Positions 16,570-24,468 of a stretch of 64,000 nt of DNA are shown piece by piece. A program made the position numbers and the translations under genes. The stretch comes from Bowmanella denitrificans (lineage in GTDB: Bacteria > Pseudomonadota > Gammaproteobacteria > Enterobacterales > Alteromonadaceae): NCBI RefSeq assembly GCF_039522935.1, contig NZ_BAAAEI010000021.1:62001-126000 (forward strand), given 5' to 3'. The notes beneath the pieces were generated by a model. That model saw only the letters and a program-made list of their open reading frames with translations, was not told the DNA's origin and did no database searches. Position 1 is the first letter of the stretch; each line of letters starts with the position of its first letter.

Positions 16570-17668
16570 TTACAGGCCGGACTTAAGGCTGGCCTGTATA
16601 AATCTGTCCAACCCACCGTCCAGTACGGCCTGGGTATTGCGGGTTTCTACCCCGGTACGCAGGTCCTTGATACGGGAGTCATCCAGCACATAGGAACGAA
16701 TCTGGCTGCCCCAGCCAATATCCGACTTGCCGTCTTCCATGGCTTGTTTCTGTTCGTTTTGCTTCATCAGTTCCATTTCATACAGCTTGGCTTTCAACTG
16801 TTTAAAGGCCTGATCTTTGTTTTTATGCTGTGAACGGTCATTCTGACACTGCACCACAATACCACTGGGTATGTGGGTAATACGTACGGCCGAGTCGGTC
16901 CGGTTTACGTGCTGCCCTCCCGCGCCAGAGGCACGGTAGGTATCGATGCGTAAATCAGACGGATTGATTTCAATCTCAATATCGTCATCAATTTCCGGGT
17001 AAACGAAAGCCGAGGCAAAGGAAGTGTGACGACGGTTCCCCGAGTCAAACGGCGATTTACGCACCAGGCGGTGTACACCGGTTTCGGTCCGCAACCAGCC
17101 AAAGGCATACTCGCCCTGAAAACGGATGGTGGCGCTCTTAATGCCCGCCACTTCGCCTTCAGAAACTTCAATCAGCTCGGTTTTAAAGCCGTGCTCTTCA
17201 CCCCAACGCAAATACATGCGTAGCATGATATTGGCCCAGTCCTGCGCTTCTGTGCCACCGGAACCGGATTGAATATCCAGATAGCAGTCATTGGCGTCGT
17301 TAGGACCAGAGAACATACGACGAAATTCCAGATCTTCAAGCTTGGCCATCAATTGCGCCAGCTCCGCTTCTGCTTCGTCAAAAGTCTCCTGGTCTTCGGC
17401 CTCAACCGCCAGTTCCAGCAGGCCTTCTACATCTTCGGCACCTTTTTCCAGGGCGACGATAGTGTCGACTACTTTCTCCAGGGCAACTTTTTCCTTACCC
17501 AGCCCTTGGGCCCGTTCTGGCTCATTCCAAACATCGGGACTTTCTAGTTCGCGATTGACTTCTTCTAAGCGTTCTTGCTTGCTATCGAAGTCAAAGATAC
17601 CCCCTGAGCGCATTGGAGCGCTCCCGGACATCCGCCAAGGCGTTTTTTACCGGATTGATTTCAAACAT
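16570..17668 (-). CDS. prfB: Peptide chain release factor 2 (programmed +1 frameshift)
   Basis: RF2 recognises UGA and UAA stop codons. The gene starts at the ATG at 17668 (MFEINPVKNALADVRERSNALRGYL), meets an in-frame TGA as codon 26 (17591-17593), and continues in the +1 frame from GAC at 17592 for 340 residues. The total is 365, identical to E. coli RF2. The anticodon-like SPF tripeptide lies in RLVRKSPFDSGNRRHTSF, and GGQ in ASGAGGQHVNRTDSAVR. Taking the downstream frame alone would wrongly start at about 17631. Confidence 0.97.
17588..17606 (-). promoter_or_regulatory. prfB +1 frameshift site
   Basis: The minus strand reads AGGGGG, TAT, CTT, TGA, C. The Shine-Dalgarno-like AGGGGG just upstream of the slippery CTT and the poor-context stop TGAC are the standard elements of RF2 autoregulation: low RF2 lets the ribosome slip from CUU to UUU instead of terminating. 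Confidence 0.97.
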
Positions 17669-17764
17669 AAATCAGCTATCAAATCTTGCTTACAAAGGAG
17701 GCGGATTTTAGCGGATTACGCAAAGGAATGACAGGCCCAGCGGCCTGACAAAAGTTGGAATATT

Positions 17765-17783
17765 GGCAGGCCAGCAGCCTGCC
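17765..17783. terminator. Hairpin downstream of CBS-domain gene
   Basis: A 7-bp perfect stem (GGCAGGC / GCCTGCC, loop CAGCA) lies 21 bases past the stop of the CBS-domain gene. On the minus strand it is followed by AATATTCCAACTTTTG, which is only weakly T-rich. A second hairpin (CAGGCC/GGCCTG) lies at 17732-17747. Termination is likely but not certain. Confidence 0.4.
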
Positions 17784-17803
17784 ATCCACAGAATCACAGG
17801 TTG

Positions 17804-18388
17804 TCAGACCAGCTCAGTATGCTCGTGCAGGACATTGAAAATATCTCTGAAACTATTGGCTTTAAGGCTGATATCCAGCGGTATGTGCAAGGCCCTGGCA
17901 ATATCACTGGACGAGATCAGGCCGCGTAAATGCCCCAGTTCATCCACCAACAATATATGCTGCTCACCCAAACTACGCAGCGTATTGACCAGATCGCCGA
18001 TAGTGGCATTTTTCAGTTGCGCATAGCTGATACCTTGCAACTCCCGGCGTGGCACCATCACATCTTCCACCGTCAGCTCATTTCTGTCCTGCTGCCGCTG
18101 ATTGGCGATCATCAGTATTTTACGACTGCTTAAGTCAGCAAAGCTGACGATACCGAGAAACTGCTCATCGGCGTCCACTACCAACTTGGCCTTAACATGG
18201 CCCTTTTTCATCATAAACAGCGCCTGGTCAACAGATACGTCCTTATCTATCAGTTGGGGACTACGGCGGGTAAAATCTGTTACTACTTTAACGGCAGCAC
18301 TATCAAGGTTTAACGGCTCAACGCTTTCGGTAGAGCAAAACTGGGTAACCTGGCCTAAAGCCTGAGTTTTCAATATTTTATCTGTCAT
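17804..18388 (-). CDS. Two-CBS-domain protein
   Basis: A 194-residue soluble protein consisting mainly of a CBS pair: first CBS at about residues 43-95 (SPQLIDKDVSVDQALFMMKKGHVKAKLVVDADEQFLGIVSFADL), second at about 107-170 (VEDVMVPRRELQGISYAQLKNATIGDLVNTLRSLGEQHILLVDELGHLRGLISSSDIARAL). CBS pairs usually bind adenine nucleotides and regulate a partner. No partner domain is fused here and the neighbours do not suggest one. Confidence 0.85.
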   Translation of the reverse strand: MTDKILKTQALGQVTQFCSTESVEPLNLDSAAVKVVTDFTRRSPQLIDKDVSVDQALFMMKKGHVKAKLVVDADEQFLGIVSFADLSSRKILMIANQRQQDRNELTVEDVMVPRRELQGISYAQLKNATIGDLVNTLRSLGEQHILLVDELGHLRGLISSSDIARALHIPLDISLKANSFRDIFNVLHEHTELV

Positions 18389-18475
18389 TTTGGATTCTCC
18401 AACAAACTGAACGTCGCCCGCTCGCTAAGAAACCGAGGTTTAAGTATAGGCGATACGGGGTAAATTTTTTATGGT

Positions 18476-18814
18476 TCAGCTTGCCAGAGGTGGGGCCCGC
18501 GGCTGTGGCAGCCCAATACTGGCGTTGTATATGGCTTGGGGGGATGCAGGAACGAATAAGTAGGACTGGGTTAGAGCGCTGACGTTCGATACTGAGCCGA
18601 CCAGACTGGAGTCGTCTCTGTCCAGATCCGTTTGCAACAGCTGTGCGTCAGCATATTGCGTGACAGTGAGCACAGAAGAGTCGCCGACGGAACGGGTAAC
18701 ACTTGCACTGTTACCCAGCCAACAAACCAGCAAACACAACGCCGTTGTAAAAAGACTAAAGTAACGAGGCCGGTATACAGCTTGACGCACGTGGCGGTAC
18801 CGAAGAATGCTCAT
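18476..18814 (-). CDS. Small protein of unknown function with N-terminal membrane segment
   Basis: The ATG at 18814 gives 112 residues (an upstream TTG at 18832 would add six). An N-terminal basic stretch (MSILRYRHVRQAVYRPRYF) is followed by a hydrophobic segment (SLFTTALCLLVCWLGNSASV), as in a signal peptide or anchor. The remainder is Ser/Thr/Asp-rich and ends in a Pro-rich tail. I recognise no family. The ribosome site is weak (TTGAAG). It is kept because the signal-like N-terminus and gene-free surroundings make it plausible. Confidence 0.45.
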   Translation of the reverse strand: MSILRYRHVRQAVYRPRYFSLFTTALCLLVCWLGNSASVTRSVGDSSVLTVTQYADAQLLQTDLDRDDSSLVGSVSNVSALTQSYLFVPASPQAIYNASIGLPQPRAPPLAS

Positions 18815-18880
18815 AACTTCAATATGGAGCAACTGGCTAAAAACTCAATAGCTCTCGGTTAAATTGTATAAAATTTGAGT

Positions 18881-19852
18881 TTACAGCCAGCCTTTGCGCC
18901 TGAACCACACAATCTGCAATCCACAAACCAACACCAACAGGGCAATAAACACTCCAAAGCCCAATGGGTTCTCGGCACCAGGAATGCCCCCGACATTAAT
19001 GCCAAGCAACCCGGTCAGAAAACCCAAGGGTAAGAAGAACGCGGCCACAATAGACAACACATACATGCGACTGTTCATCTGCTCGGCCAGATGATTACCT
19101 ATTTCTTCCTGAGTAACGGCAGCCCTTTCACGCACCGCATCCAGGTCTTCCACATGGCGCATTAAGCTGTCCAGGGTTTCCTGAAAACTTAATCGTACAT
19201 CGCGGCTAAACCAATCGATACGGTCAGACAACAACTGAGAGATGGCTTCACGTTGCGGCGCCAAATAGCGCCTTAGAGAGATAATCTGCCGCCGCACCCG
19301 ACCAAGTTCGGCGCGCATCTGGGCATTTTGCTGCTCCAGTGCCTGCTCTTCGAATTCAGCCACCTGATCTTCGAAATAATCCACCGTATCAGACATTCTC
19401 GCCACCAGTCTGGACAATAAACTGGCCAGTACTTCATCGGTGCGAGCCGGGCCCTGCCCGGCTTTTAATTCATTGGCAACATCGGTGACAGAGAGCAAAC
19501 GACGTTTTCTGGTGCTGATGATGCGCCCTGGCTCAACCCACAGCCGTATCGATACCATATCGTCGGGATCGGCACCGGGGTTTAAGTTGACGCCACGCAA
19601 GGCCAGCAACAAACCGTTGTCGATACGAATGGCTCTGGGACGCGTTTCACCGGTAAGTAATGCATCGGTGACCACGGGATTAAGGTCAGCCCCCTGCTCC
19701 AGCCACTCAATACTTTGCGGCTGGCTGTAATCCAGATGCACCCACAACACCCCGTCCTGCGGCTGCCAGTTTTTCACTCCTTGCCAATCCAATACCGACG
19801 CACCGCCTTTGCCATCCAGCAGCAGTGCGTGAATCAAGGCCTCATCTTGCAT
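18881..19852 (-). CDS. zntB: Zinc transporter ZntB (CorA family)
   Basis: A 323-residue CorA-superfamily inner-membrane channel. A large cytoplasmic N-terminal domain precedes two C-terminal helices (about residues 260-280 and 295-315). The pore motif reads GINVGG rather than GMN, the ZntB version (LLGINVGGIPGAENPLGFG). The protein should transport zinc. It ends in the charged RRKGWL. The start is 10 bases past the stop of the FMN reductase gene, so the two are probably cotranscribed. Confidence 0.9.
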   Translation of the reverse strand: MQDEALIHALLLDGKGGASVLDWQGVKNWQPQDGVLWVHLDYSQPQSIEWLEQGADLNPVVTDALLTGETRPRAIRIDNGLLLALRGVNLNPGADPDDMVSIRLWVEPGRIISTRKRRLLSVTDVANELKAGQGPARTDEVLASLLSRLVARMSDTVDYFEDQVAEFEEQALEQQNAQMRAELGRVRRQIISLRRYLAPQREAISQLLSDRIDWFSRDVRLSFQETLDSLMRHVEDLDAVRERAAVTQEEIGNHLAEQMNSRMYVLSIVAAFFLPLGFLTGLLGINVGGIPGAENPLGFGVFIALLVLVCGLQIVWFRRKGWL

Positions 19853-19862
19853 AAACGGCTCC

Positions 19863-20447
19863 TTAACGGCTTAGCTTATTCAGGGTGTCCACCAGCTCTA
19901 CAGCCAATTTGCTGATAGCCTGTTGCTGCTCAGCGTCTTTTAACTGCCCCTGTTCGGTGAATGCAGAGCCCGCCTGGCCAATGGCTCGCTGCCCCGGCAG
20001 CACCATCACGCCAATGTTTTGTAACAGCATTCTTAAAAATACCAGGCCGCGTAAGCCCCCCAACGCACCTGGCGCACAAGACATAATGGCCGCCGTTTTA
20101 CCTCGATAGGCCACAAGCGGCGCCTCACCAGGTTCAGTGGCTCTGGACGCCCAATCAATGGCATTTTTAAGTAGCGGGCTAAAAGCACTGTTGTATTCAG
20201 GTGACGCAATCAGCAGCCCGTCATGCTCAATTAACAGTTGCTTAAAGGCCACCGCAGATTCGGGCAGCCCCTGCTCATCCTGTAAATCCTGGTTATAGAT
20301 TGGCATAGGATAATCGCCAAGATTAATCAGCGAGACCTCGGCACCGGCCTGCCTGGCGGCATCAGCGGCAATGCTTACCAGCCTCTGATTAAATGAATCC
20401 TTACGGCTGCTGCCGGAAAAAGCCAGAATACGTGGCATAGTGTGCAT
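19863..20447 (-). CDS. NAD(P)H-dependent FMN reductase / flavodoxin-like quinone reductase
   Basis: A 194-residue flavodoxin-fold protein of the FMN_red family. The FMN phosphate loop GSSRKDSFNQRLV is near residues 12-24. SPEYNSAFSPLLKNAIDWASR is the typical active-site loop, and SCAPGALGGLRG follows. Members reduce FMN, quinones, azo dyes or chromate with NAD(P)H in the cytoplasm; the physiological substrate is not visible. Confidence 0.9.
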   Translation of the reverse strand: MHTMPRILAFSGSSRKDSFNQRLVSIAADAARQAGAEVSLINLGDYPMPIYNQDLQDEQGLPESAVAFKQLLIEHDGLLIASPEYNSAFSPLLKNAIDWASRATEPGEAPLVAYRGKTAAIMSCAPGALGGLRGLVFLRMLLQNIGVMVLPGQRAIGQAGSAFTEQGQLKDAEQQQAISKLAVELVDTLNKLSR

Positions 20448-20532
20448 CTCAATTTGCGTTAAGGAACTGTCAGCTTAACCTTGCTGGTTACAATTACCAA
20501 CCGGTCAGATGCAAGACACAGTACAATCCAGA

Positions 20533-20554
20533 ACTGGCTCAGAAAAAAGCCAGT
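20533..20554. terminator. Hairpin downstream of flrA
   Basis: ACTGGCT and AGCCAGT form a 7-bp stem around an 8-base, A-rich loop, 32 bases past the flrA stop. No T-tract follows on the minus strand, so this is a weak terminator candidate. Confidence 0.3.
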
Positions 20555-20585
20555 GGTTGATAGGGCAGCATAATGAGGCGTGGGG

Positions 20586-22049
20586 CTATTCGTCGCCTTT
20601 GCTCATACCGTACTTGCGCATTTTTTCAACTAATGTGGTACGGCGCATACCCAACACTTCGGCGGCCCGGGCCACCACCCATTCCTGCTGTTCCAGTGCC
20701 TGGGTAATTAAACTAACCTCCAGCTCAGCCAGGTATTCTTTCAGGTTTAATCCCTGTTCTGGCAGAGCTTGGGACTGCCCGCCGGCTTCCAGGTCTTCTG
20801 CTTGACTGAAGCCGGTATCATCGGGTTCGTCATCTTCTTCGGTAAAATCACCAAACAAGGCATTAATGGCTTCGCGTTCCAGCAATTCTTCCGGATACTC
20901 AGGCTGATAATCATCGGCCTGATGGTGCTGGTATTTATGCGGTAAATCACTGACATCCACCACCTTATCCGGGTAAAGGATCAGCAGGCGTTCCACCAGA
21001 TTCGACAATTCACGAACGTTACCGGCCCAGTGATGCTCCATCAGGGATTTCAACGCACCTTCGGTAAACTTGATGCTGCGCCCGGATTCACTCAGGGCAC
21101 GGGACACCAGTTCCTGCAACAACAGCGGAATATCTTCTTTACGCTCACGCAATGGCGGGCTTTCGATAGGAAACACATTTAACCGGTAGTACAAATCTTC
21201 ACGGAATTTGCCGTCGGTGATCATATTTTCCAGATCGCGGTGTGTGGCAGCAATCACCCGCACATCACATTGAATGGGCTTAGTGCCACCAACTCGCTCG
21301 TAACTGCGTTCCTGCAGCACCCGCAGCAGCTTAACCTGCATTTGCAGCGGCATATCGCCAATTTCATCCAGAAATAACGTGCCACCTTCGGCCAGTTCAA
21401 ACCGGCCTTTTCTTGAATTCACCGCGCCAGTGAATGCCCCTTTTTCATGCCCGAACAGCTCACTTTCCAGCAGTTCACCAGGAATGGCACCACAATTGAC
21501 CGGAATAAACGGCCCTTCGCGACGATTAGACAAGTAATGTACATTGCGCGCCACCACCTCTTTACCGGTGCCAGACTCCCCCAGTACCAGCACATTGGCA
21601 TCGGTTGGTGCCACCTGCTCAATCATATGGCGCACCAACTGCACGCCGCTGCTTTTACCTATCAGGCTGCGAAACAGTTTTGTTTTGTTTTGTACCGCGC
21701 CACCCTGGCTGGGACGGCGTTGCAGGTATTCCTGACAGCGATGTAACATCTGGGTCAGTTGGGGATAGGTTACCGGCTCTGGTAATACGCCCACCAGGTT
21801 GCCCTGATGTTCCATACCATCGGCCCCCACCATAATAAAAGGCTGAGCCGGATGCAGTTGTAACAGTTTATCGTTAAGTTCGCCGCTATCGGCATCCAGC
21901 AACACACAGGCATAGGGGCCCTGCTTAGCCAGATAGTCAAAGGCCTGGTCAGGCGCAACGCAATCGCAGTGTTCGCCCATAAAGGTGAGTACCGTCTGAA
22001 GACTTATCCGGCGAGCCTCCAGCCCACTGATAATCAGAATTTTACTCAT
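20586..22049 (-). CDS. flrA: Sigma-54-dependent flagellar master regulator FlrA/FleQ
   Basis: A 487-residue enhancer-binding protein that switches on class II flagellar genes with RpoN. Residues 1-110 form the degenerate receiver-like FleQ domain. LFRS at 125-128, the c-di-GMP-contact motif of FleQ, is intact. The AAA+ domain has Walker A GESGTGKE at 157-164 and the sigma-54 contact loop GAFTGA at 204-209. A Fis-type helix-turn-helix (AAEVLGMRRTTLVEKMRKYGM) closes the protein. Its partners flrB and flrC are not adjacent in this window. Confidence 0.95.
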   Translation of the reverse strand: MSKILIISGLEARRISLQTVLTFMGEHCDCVAPDQAFDYLAKQGPYACVLLDADSGELNDKLLQLHPAQPFIMVGADGMEHQGNLVGVLPEPVTYPQLTQMLHRCQEYLQRRPSQGGAVQNKTKLFRSLIGKSSGVQLVRHMIEQVAPTDANVLVLGESGTGKEVVARNVHYLSNRREGPFIPVNCGAIPGELLESELFGHEKGAFTGAVNSRKGRFELAEGGTLFLDEIGDMPLQMQVKLLRVLQERSYERVGGTKPIQCDVRVIAATHRDLENMITDGKFREDLYYRLNVFPIESPPLRERKEDIPLLLQELVSRALSESGRSIKFTEGALKSLMEHHWAGNVRELSNLVERLLILYPDKVVDVSDLPHKYQHHQADDYQPEYPEELLEREAINALFGDFTEEDDEPDDTGFSQAEDLEAGGQSQALPEQGLNLKEYLAELEVSLITQALEQQEWVVARAAEVLGMRRTTLVEKMRKYGMSKGDE

Positions 22050-22246
22050 ACCTTAGCGACCTCAAAGTTGCGGACAACCCACGCGTGACATTAAACCTGA
22101 CTGAAATGGCATTCAGCCCTCGATAAAGAAACGGATAACTGATTGATATCTTTGTATCCGACATTCTACCCTTGGATTTTAACCATTACCCGGTCAATCG
22201 CAACCTGAGAGATTCAGGTTTGTGATCAAGCGCTTAAGAACCGCAC
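22050..22246. other. Gene-free region between flrA and the repeat array
   Basis: About 200 bases without a credible gene, presumably holding promoters for flrA (leftward) and for the repeat transcript (rightward). A perfect 7-bp hairpin (AACCTGA-gagat-TCAGGTT) lies at 22202-22220. TGTATC-N6-TCTACC at 22153-22170 is a partial match (7 of 12 defined bases) to the GacA/UvrY box TGTAAG-N6-CTTACA. No good sigma-70 promoter could be placed. Confidence 0.4.
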
Positions 22247-22579
22247 AAAAAATCGTCTGGAACGATTTTTGACGCCAGTCGTTTAATGGCGGCCCGTAGG
22301 GCTGTTACCAGGGACGGTAACAGCAAAAAATCGCCAGGAGCGATTTTTGACATCAGCAGTTTAATGATGGCCCGAAGGGCAACCGACAAGGATGTTGGTT
22401 GCAAAATTTCATCTGGAATGAAATTTGACGCCAGCAGTTTAATGGCGGCCCGAAGGGCAACCGACAAGGATGTTGGTTGCAAAAAATCATCTGGAATGAA
22501 ATTTGACGCCAGCAGTCTAATGGCGGCCCGAAGGGTCTTACACAAGGACGTGTAAGACAAAATTTCATCTGAAACGACG
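22247..22579. repeat. Tandem 78-bp repeats, four full units plus a partial fifth
   Basis: Units span 22247-22324, 22325-22402, 22403-22480 and 22481-22558; a decayed fifth runs from 22559 to about 22579. Each contains hairpin A, a conserved linker (TTTGACGCCAGCAG then TTAATGGCGGCCCGAAGGG) and hairpin B. Because 78 is divisible by three, open frames run through the array on both strands, which explains the apparent ORFs there. The linker is nearly invariant while hairpin arms vary. Confidence 0.97.
22248..22558 (+). ncRNA. Candidate CsrA/RsmA-binding RNA (eight GGA-loop hairpins)
   Basis: On the plus strand each unit folds into two hairpins. Type A has 9-bp arms and a CTGGA or CAGGA loop (22248-22270, 22326-22348, 22404-22426; 22482-22504 has two mismatches). 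Type B has 9-bp arms and an AGGGAC, AAGGAT or AAGGAC loop (22301-22324, 22379-22402, 22457-22480, 22535-22558). Arms differ between units yet stay paired; loops keep GGA. ACAAGGATGT in units 2 and 3 matches the known CsrA SELEX consensus (ACARGGAUGU). It may be a free sRNA that titrates CsrA, or a long leader of the kpsF-like gene; no terminator was found before that gene. Confidence 0.65.
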
Positions 22580-22679
22580 CCCCCCAATCCCAAAACCACC
22601 AACAGATTCGACAAATCCCCGTTGTATCGGTCAAAATACCCCAAATAGCCAAGGCCAAGCCTGTTCAGGAAGTGTTCCA
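22580..22679 (+). promoter_or_regulatory. Leader between repeat array and KpsF-like gene, with ribosome site
   Basis: About 100 bases rich in C and A, without an obvious T-run terminator. AGGAAG at 22667-22672 is a good Shine-Dalgarno sequence 7 bases before the TTG start at 22680 and itself contains GGA, so it could be an additional CsrA contact covering the ribosome site. Confidence 0.55.
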
Positions 22680-23606
22680 TTGAATTACCTAGATATTGCC
22701 AAAGACGTTTTTGACATCGAAGCCCAGGCTATCAGCCAACTGTCAGACAAACTGGATAGTCAATTCAGCCTGGCGGTAGAAAGCATACTCAGCACGAAAG
22801 GGCGGGTGGTGGTCTGCGGCATGGGCAAATCTGGGCAGATTGGCAGAAAAATAGCCGCAACGCTCGCCAGTACCGGCACCCCCAGTTTTTTTATGCATCC
22901 GGGCGAAGCCTACCATGGCGATTTGGGAATGATTGCCAAGGAAGATATTTTTGTCGCTATTTCCAATTCCGGTGAAACAGAAGAAGTGGTCAAACTGCTG
23001 TCGTTTTTAAAAGAAAATGGTAACTTTCTGATTGGTATGACCGGGGACACCACATCCAGTCTGGGCCGGGCCGCCAATGCCATATTAAATGTCGGGGTAG
23101 AAAAAGAAGCCTGTCCATTACAACTGGCCCCCACCGCCTCCACCACAGCCACCCTGGCCATGGGCGATGCCCTGGCGGTGACGTTGATGAAAGCTCGGGA
23201 TTTTAAGCCCGAAGAATTTGCCCGCTTTCATCCCGGCGGCAGTCTGGGCCGACGCCTGCTGGCGCGCGTGCAGGATGAAATGATTAAAGATCATCTGCCG
23301 TTAGTTAAAACCAGCGCCAGCTTTGCCGACATCGTCGATGCCATTAGCGGTGGTCAGCAAGGCATAGCTATTGTCGAGGCAGACAAGGGCTATGGCATTA
23401 TCACAGACGGTGATATTCGCCGCGGTTTTACCCGGTATAAAAAAGACGTGTTCGATTTAACTGCCGCACAGATGATGACGCTCAATCCCAAGAGCATCGA
23501 TATTAATGCTAAGATGGCCGAAGCTTTTGCTCTGATGGAAAAAAACCGCATTACCTCTTTGCTGGTGTTGGACAACGGCAAACTGGCCGGCATTGTGAAG
23601 AAATAG
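22680..23606 (+). CDS. KpsF/GutQ/KdsD family arabinose-5-phosphate isomerase
   Basis: A 308-residue sugar-phosphate isomerase that should interconvert ribulose 5-phosphate and arabinose 5-phosphate, the precursor of Kdo-type ulosonic acids. The SIS domain (VVVCGMGKSGQIGRKIAATLASTGTPSFFMHPGEAYHGDLGMI, then ISNSGETEEV and HPGGSLGRRL) covers residues 1-200; two CBS motifs follow. The start is TTG, supported by AGGAAG 7 bases upstream. It lies directly downstream of the GGA-hairpin array. It is the only plus-strand gene in the right two thirds of the window. Confidence 0.92.
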   Translation: MNYLDIAKDVFDIEAQAISQLSDKLDSQFSLAVESILSTKGRVVVCGMGKSGQIGRKIAATLASTGTPSFFMHPGEAYHGDLGMIAKEDIFVAISNSGETEEVVKLLSFLKENGNFLIGMTGDTTSSLGRAANAILNVGVEKEACPLQLAPTASTTATLAMGDALAVTLMKARDFKPEEFARFHPGGSLGRRLLARVQDEMIKDHLPLVKTSASFADIVDAISGGQQGIAIVEADKGYGIITDGDIRRGFTRYKKDVFDLTAAQMMTLNPKSIDINAKMAEAFALMEKNRITSLLVLDNGKLAGIVKK

Positions 23607-23617
23607 GAAAACAAACA

Positions 23618-23644
23618 ATAACGCCGCAACAAGTGCGGCGTTAT
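23618..23644. terminator. Bidirectional terminator between kpsF-like and flagellin genes
   Basis: An 11-bp stem (ATAACGCCGCA / TGCGGCGTTAT) with loop ACAAG lies between the convergent genes. The minus-strand side is followed by TGTTTGTTTTCC, the plus-strand side by CATATTTC. It should end both transcripts. Confidence 0.8.
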
Positions 23645-23664
23645 CATATTTCAAAATGCAAAGT

Positions 23665-24468
23665 TTAACCAAGCAGCGCCAGCACCTGCCCTTTCTGCTG
23701 GTTAGCCTGGGCCTGTACGGCAATGGATGCCTGCCCCAATATATCATTGGCCGCTTTGTCCGCTGAGCCCTGTGCATAATCCAGATCCTGCAAACGGCTT
23801 CTGGCCGCCTGTACATTCACTTCGGTATTAGCCAGATTACGTGCGGCACTTTCAAACTGATTCTGGGTGGCCCCCAGGTCAGCCCGGGCAGAACCAACAT
23901 ACTCTACGGCACTGTCGGCAACTTCTAAGGCATCAGAGGCACCTTTGGCGGTGCTGATATCAATATTCAGCACATCACTCAAACCACCGGCAATATCTTT
24001 GGTGCCAACACTGATGGACTGCCCTGAATTGGCACCCACCAGAAAATCTACATTGCCTTCACCAGAAAGCAGCGGCTTGCCGGCAAATTCGGTCTGGTCG
24101 ATGGTCTGCTTAATATTGTCTTGTAATTGCGACACTTCTTTTTGCAGTGCCTTACGGTCCGCATCGGTCAAAATGCCACTACCGGCCTGCACAGACAGTT
24201 CGCGAATACGGTTAACATCATTGCTAATGCCAGACAACCCGCCTTCAGCCACCTGGGCCAAGGACACACCGTCATAGGCATTGTTATAGGCCTGACGCAC
24301 ACCGGATGTTTGCGACGTCAAACGATCAATAATCTGCTGGGCCGCCGCATCATCAGCCGCACTGTTCACCCGCTTACCGGAAGCCAGCTTTTCAAACAGC
24401 GAATTCTGCTTCTGCTGCACTTGTTGCAGTAAAGACGCATTGGATTTGGTACTGTTAATCTCTAACAT
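23665..24468 (-). CDS. Flagellin (short, atypical termini)
   Basis: A 267-residue flagellin with D0/D1 helices at both ends: N-terminal LFEKLASGKRVNSAADDAAAQQIIDRLTSQTSG, then NDVNRIRELSVQAGSG; C-terminal SARADLGATQNQFESAARNLANTEVNVQAARSRLQDLDYAQ. The central domain is small. It begins MLEINSTKSN instead of the common MAxxVNTN and ends LALLG, so it may be a minor or variant filament subunit. GAGGGGGG provides a strong ribosome site. Ser/Thr residues in the core could be glycan targets of the neighbouring locus (inference). Confidence 0.9.
   Translation of the reverse strand: MLEINSTKSNASLLQQVQQKQNSLFEKLASGKRVNSAADDAAAQQIIDRLTSQTSGVRQAYNNAYDGVSLAQVAEGGLSGISNDVNRIRELSVQAGSGILTDADRKALQKEVSQLQDNIKQTIDQTEFAGKPLLSGEGNVDFLVGANSGQSISVGTKDIAGGLSDVLNIDISTAKGASDALEVADSAVEYVGSARADLGATQNQFESAARNLANTEVNVQAARSRLQDLDYAQGSADKAANDILGQASIAVQAQANQQKGQVLALLG

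Noticed and set aside
22153..22170. A firm GacA/UvrY binding site upstream of the hairpin array
   Set aside because: Only about 7 of 12 defined positions match TGTAAG-N6-CTTACA, so it is noted as a weak possibility and not annotated as a site.
22286..22555. An 89-residue plus-strand ORF (repeats of SSLMAARRATDKDVG) in the same array
   Set aside because: Same reason; there is no ribosome site and no recognisable protein family, and the repeated peptide follows from the DNA repeat.
22247..22579. CRISPR array
   Set aside because: Units are contiguous 78-bp repeats with conserved linkers and varying hairpin arms; there are no unique spacers of equal length, and no cas genes nearby.
22234..22680. 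A 148-residue minus-strand ORF with repeats through the 78-bp array
   Set aside because: The frame stays open because 78 is divisible by three; the plus strand is also open. Hairpin arms change in compensated pairs regardless of codons, so structure, not protein, is being kept.
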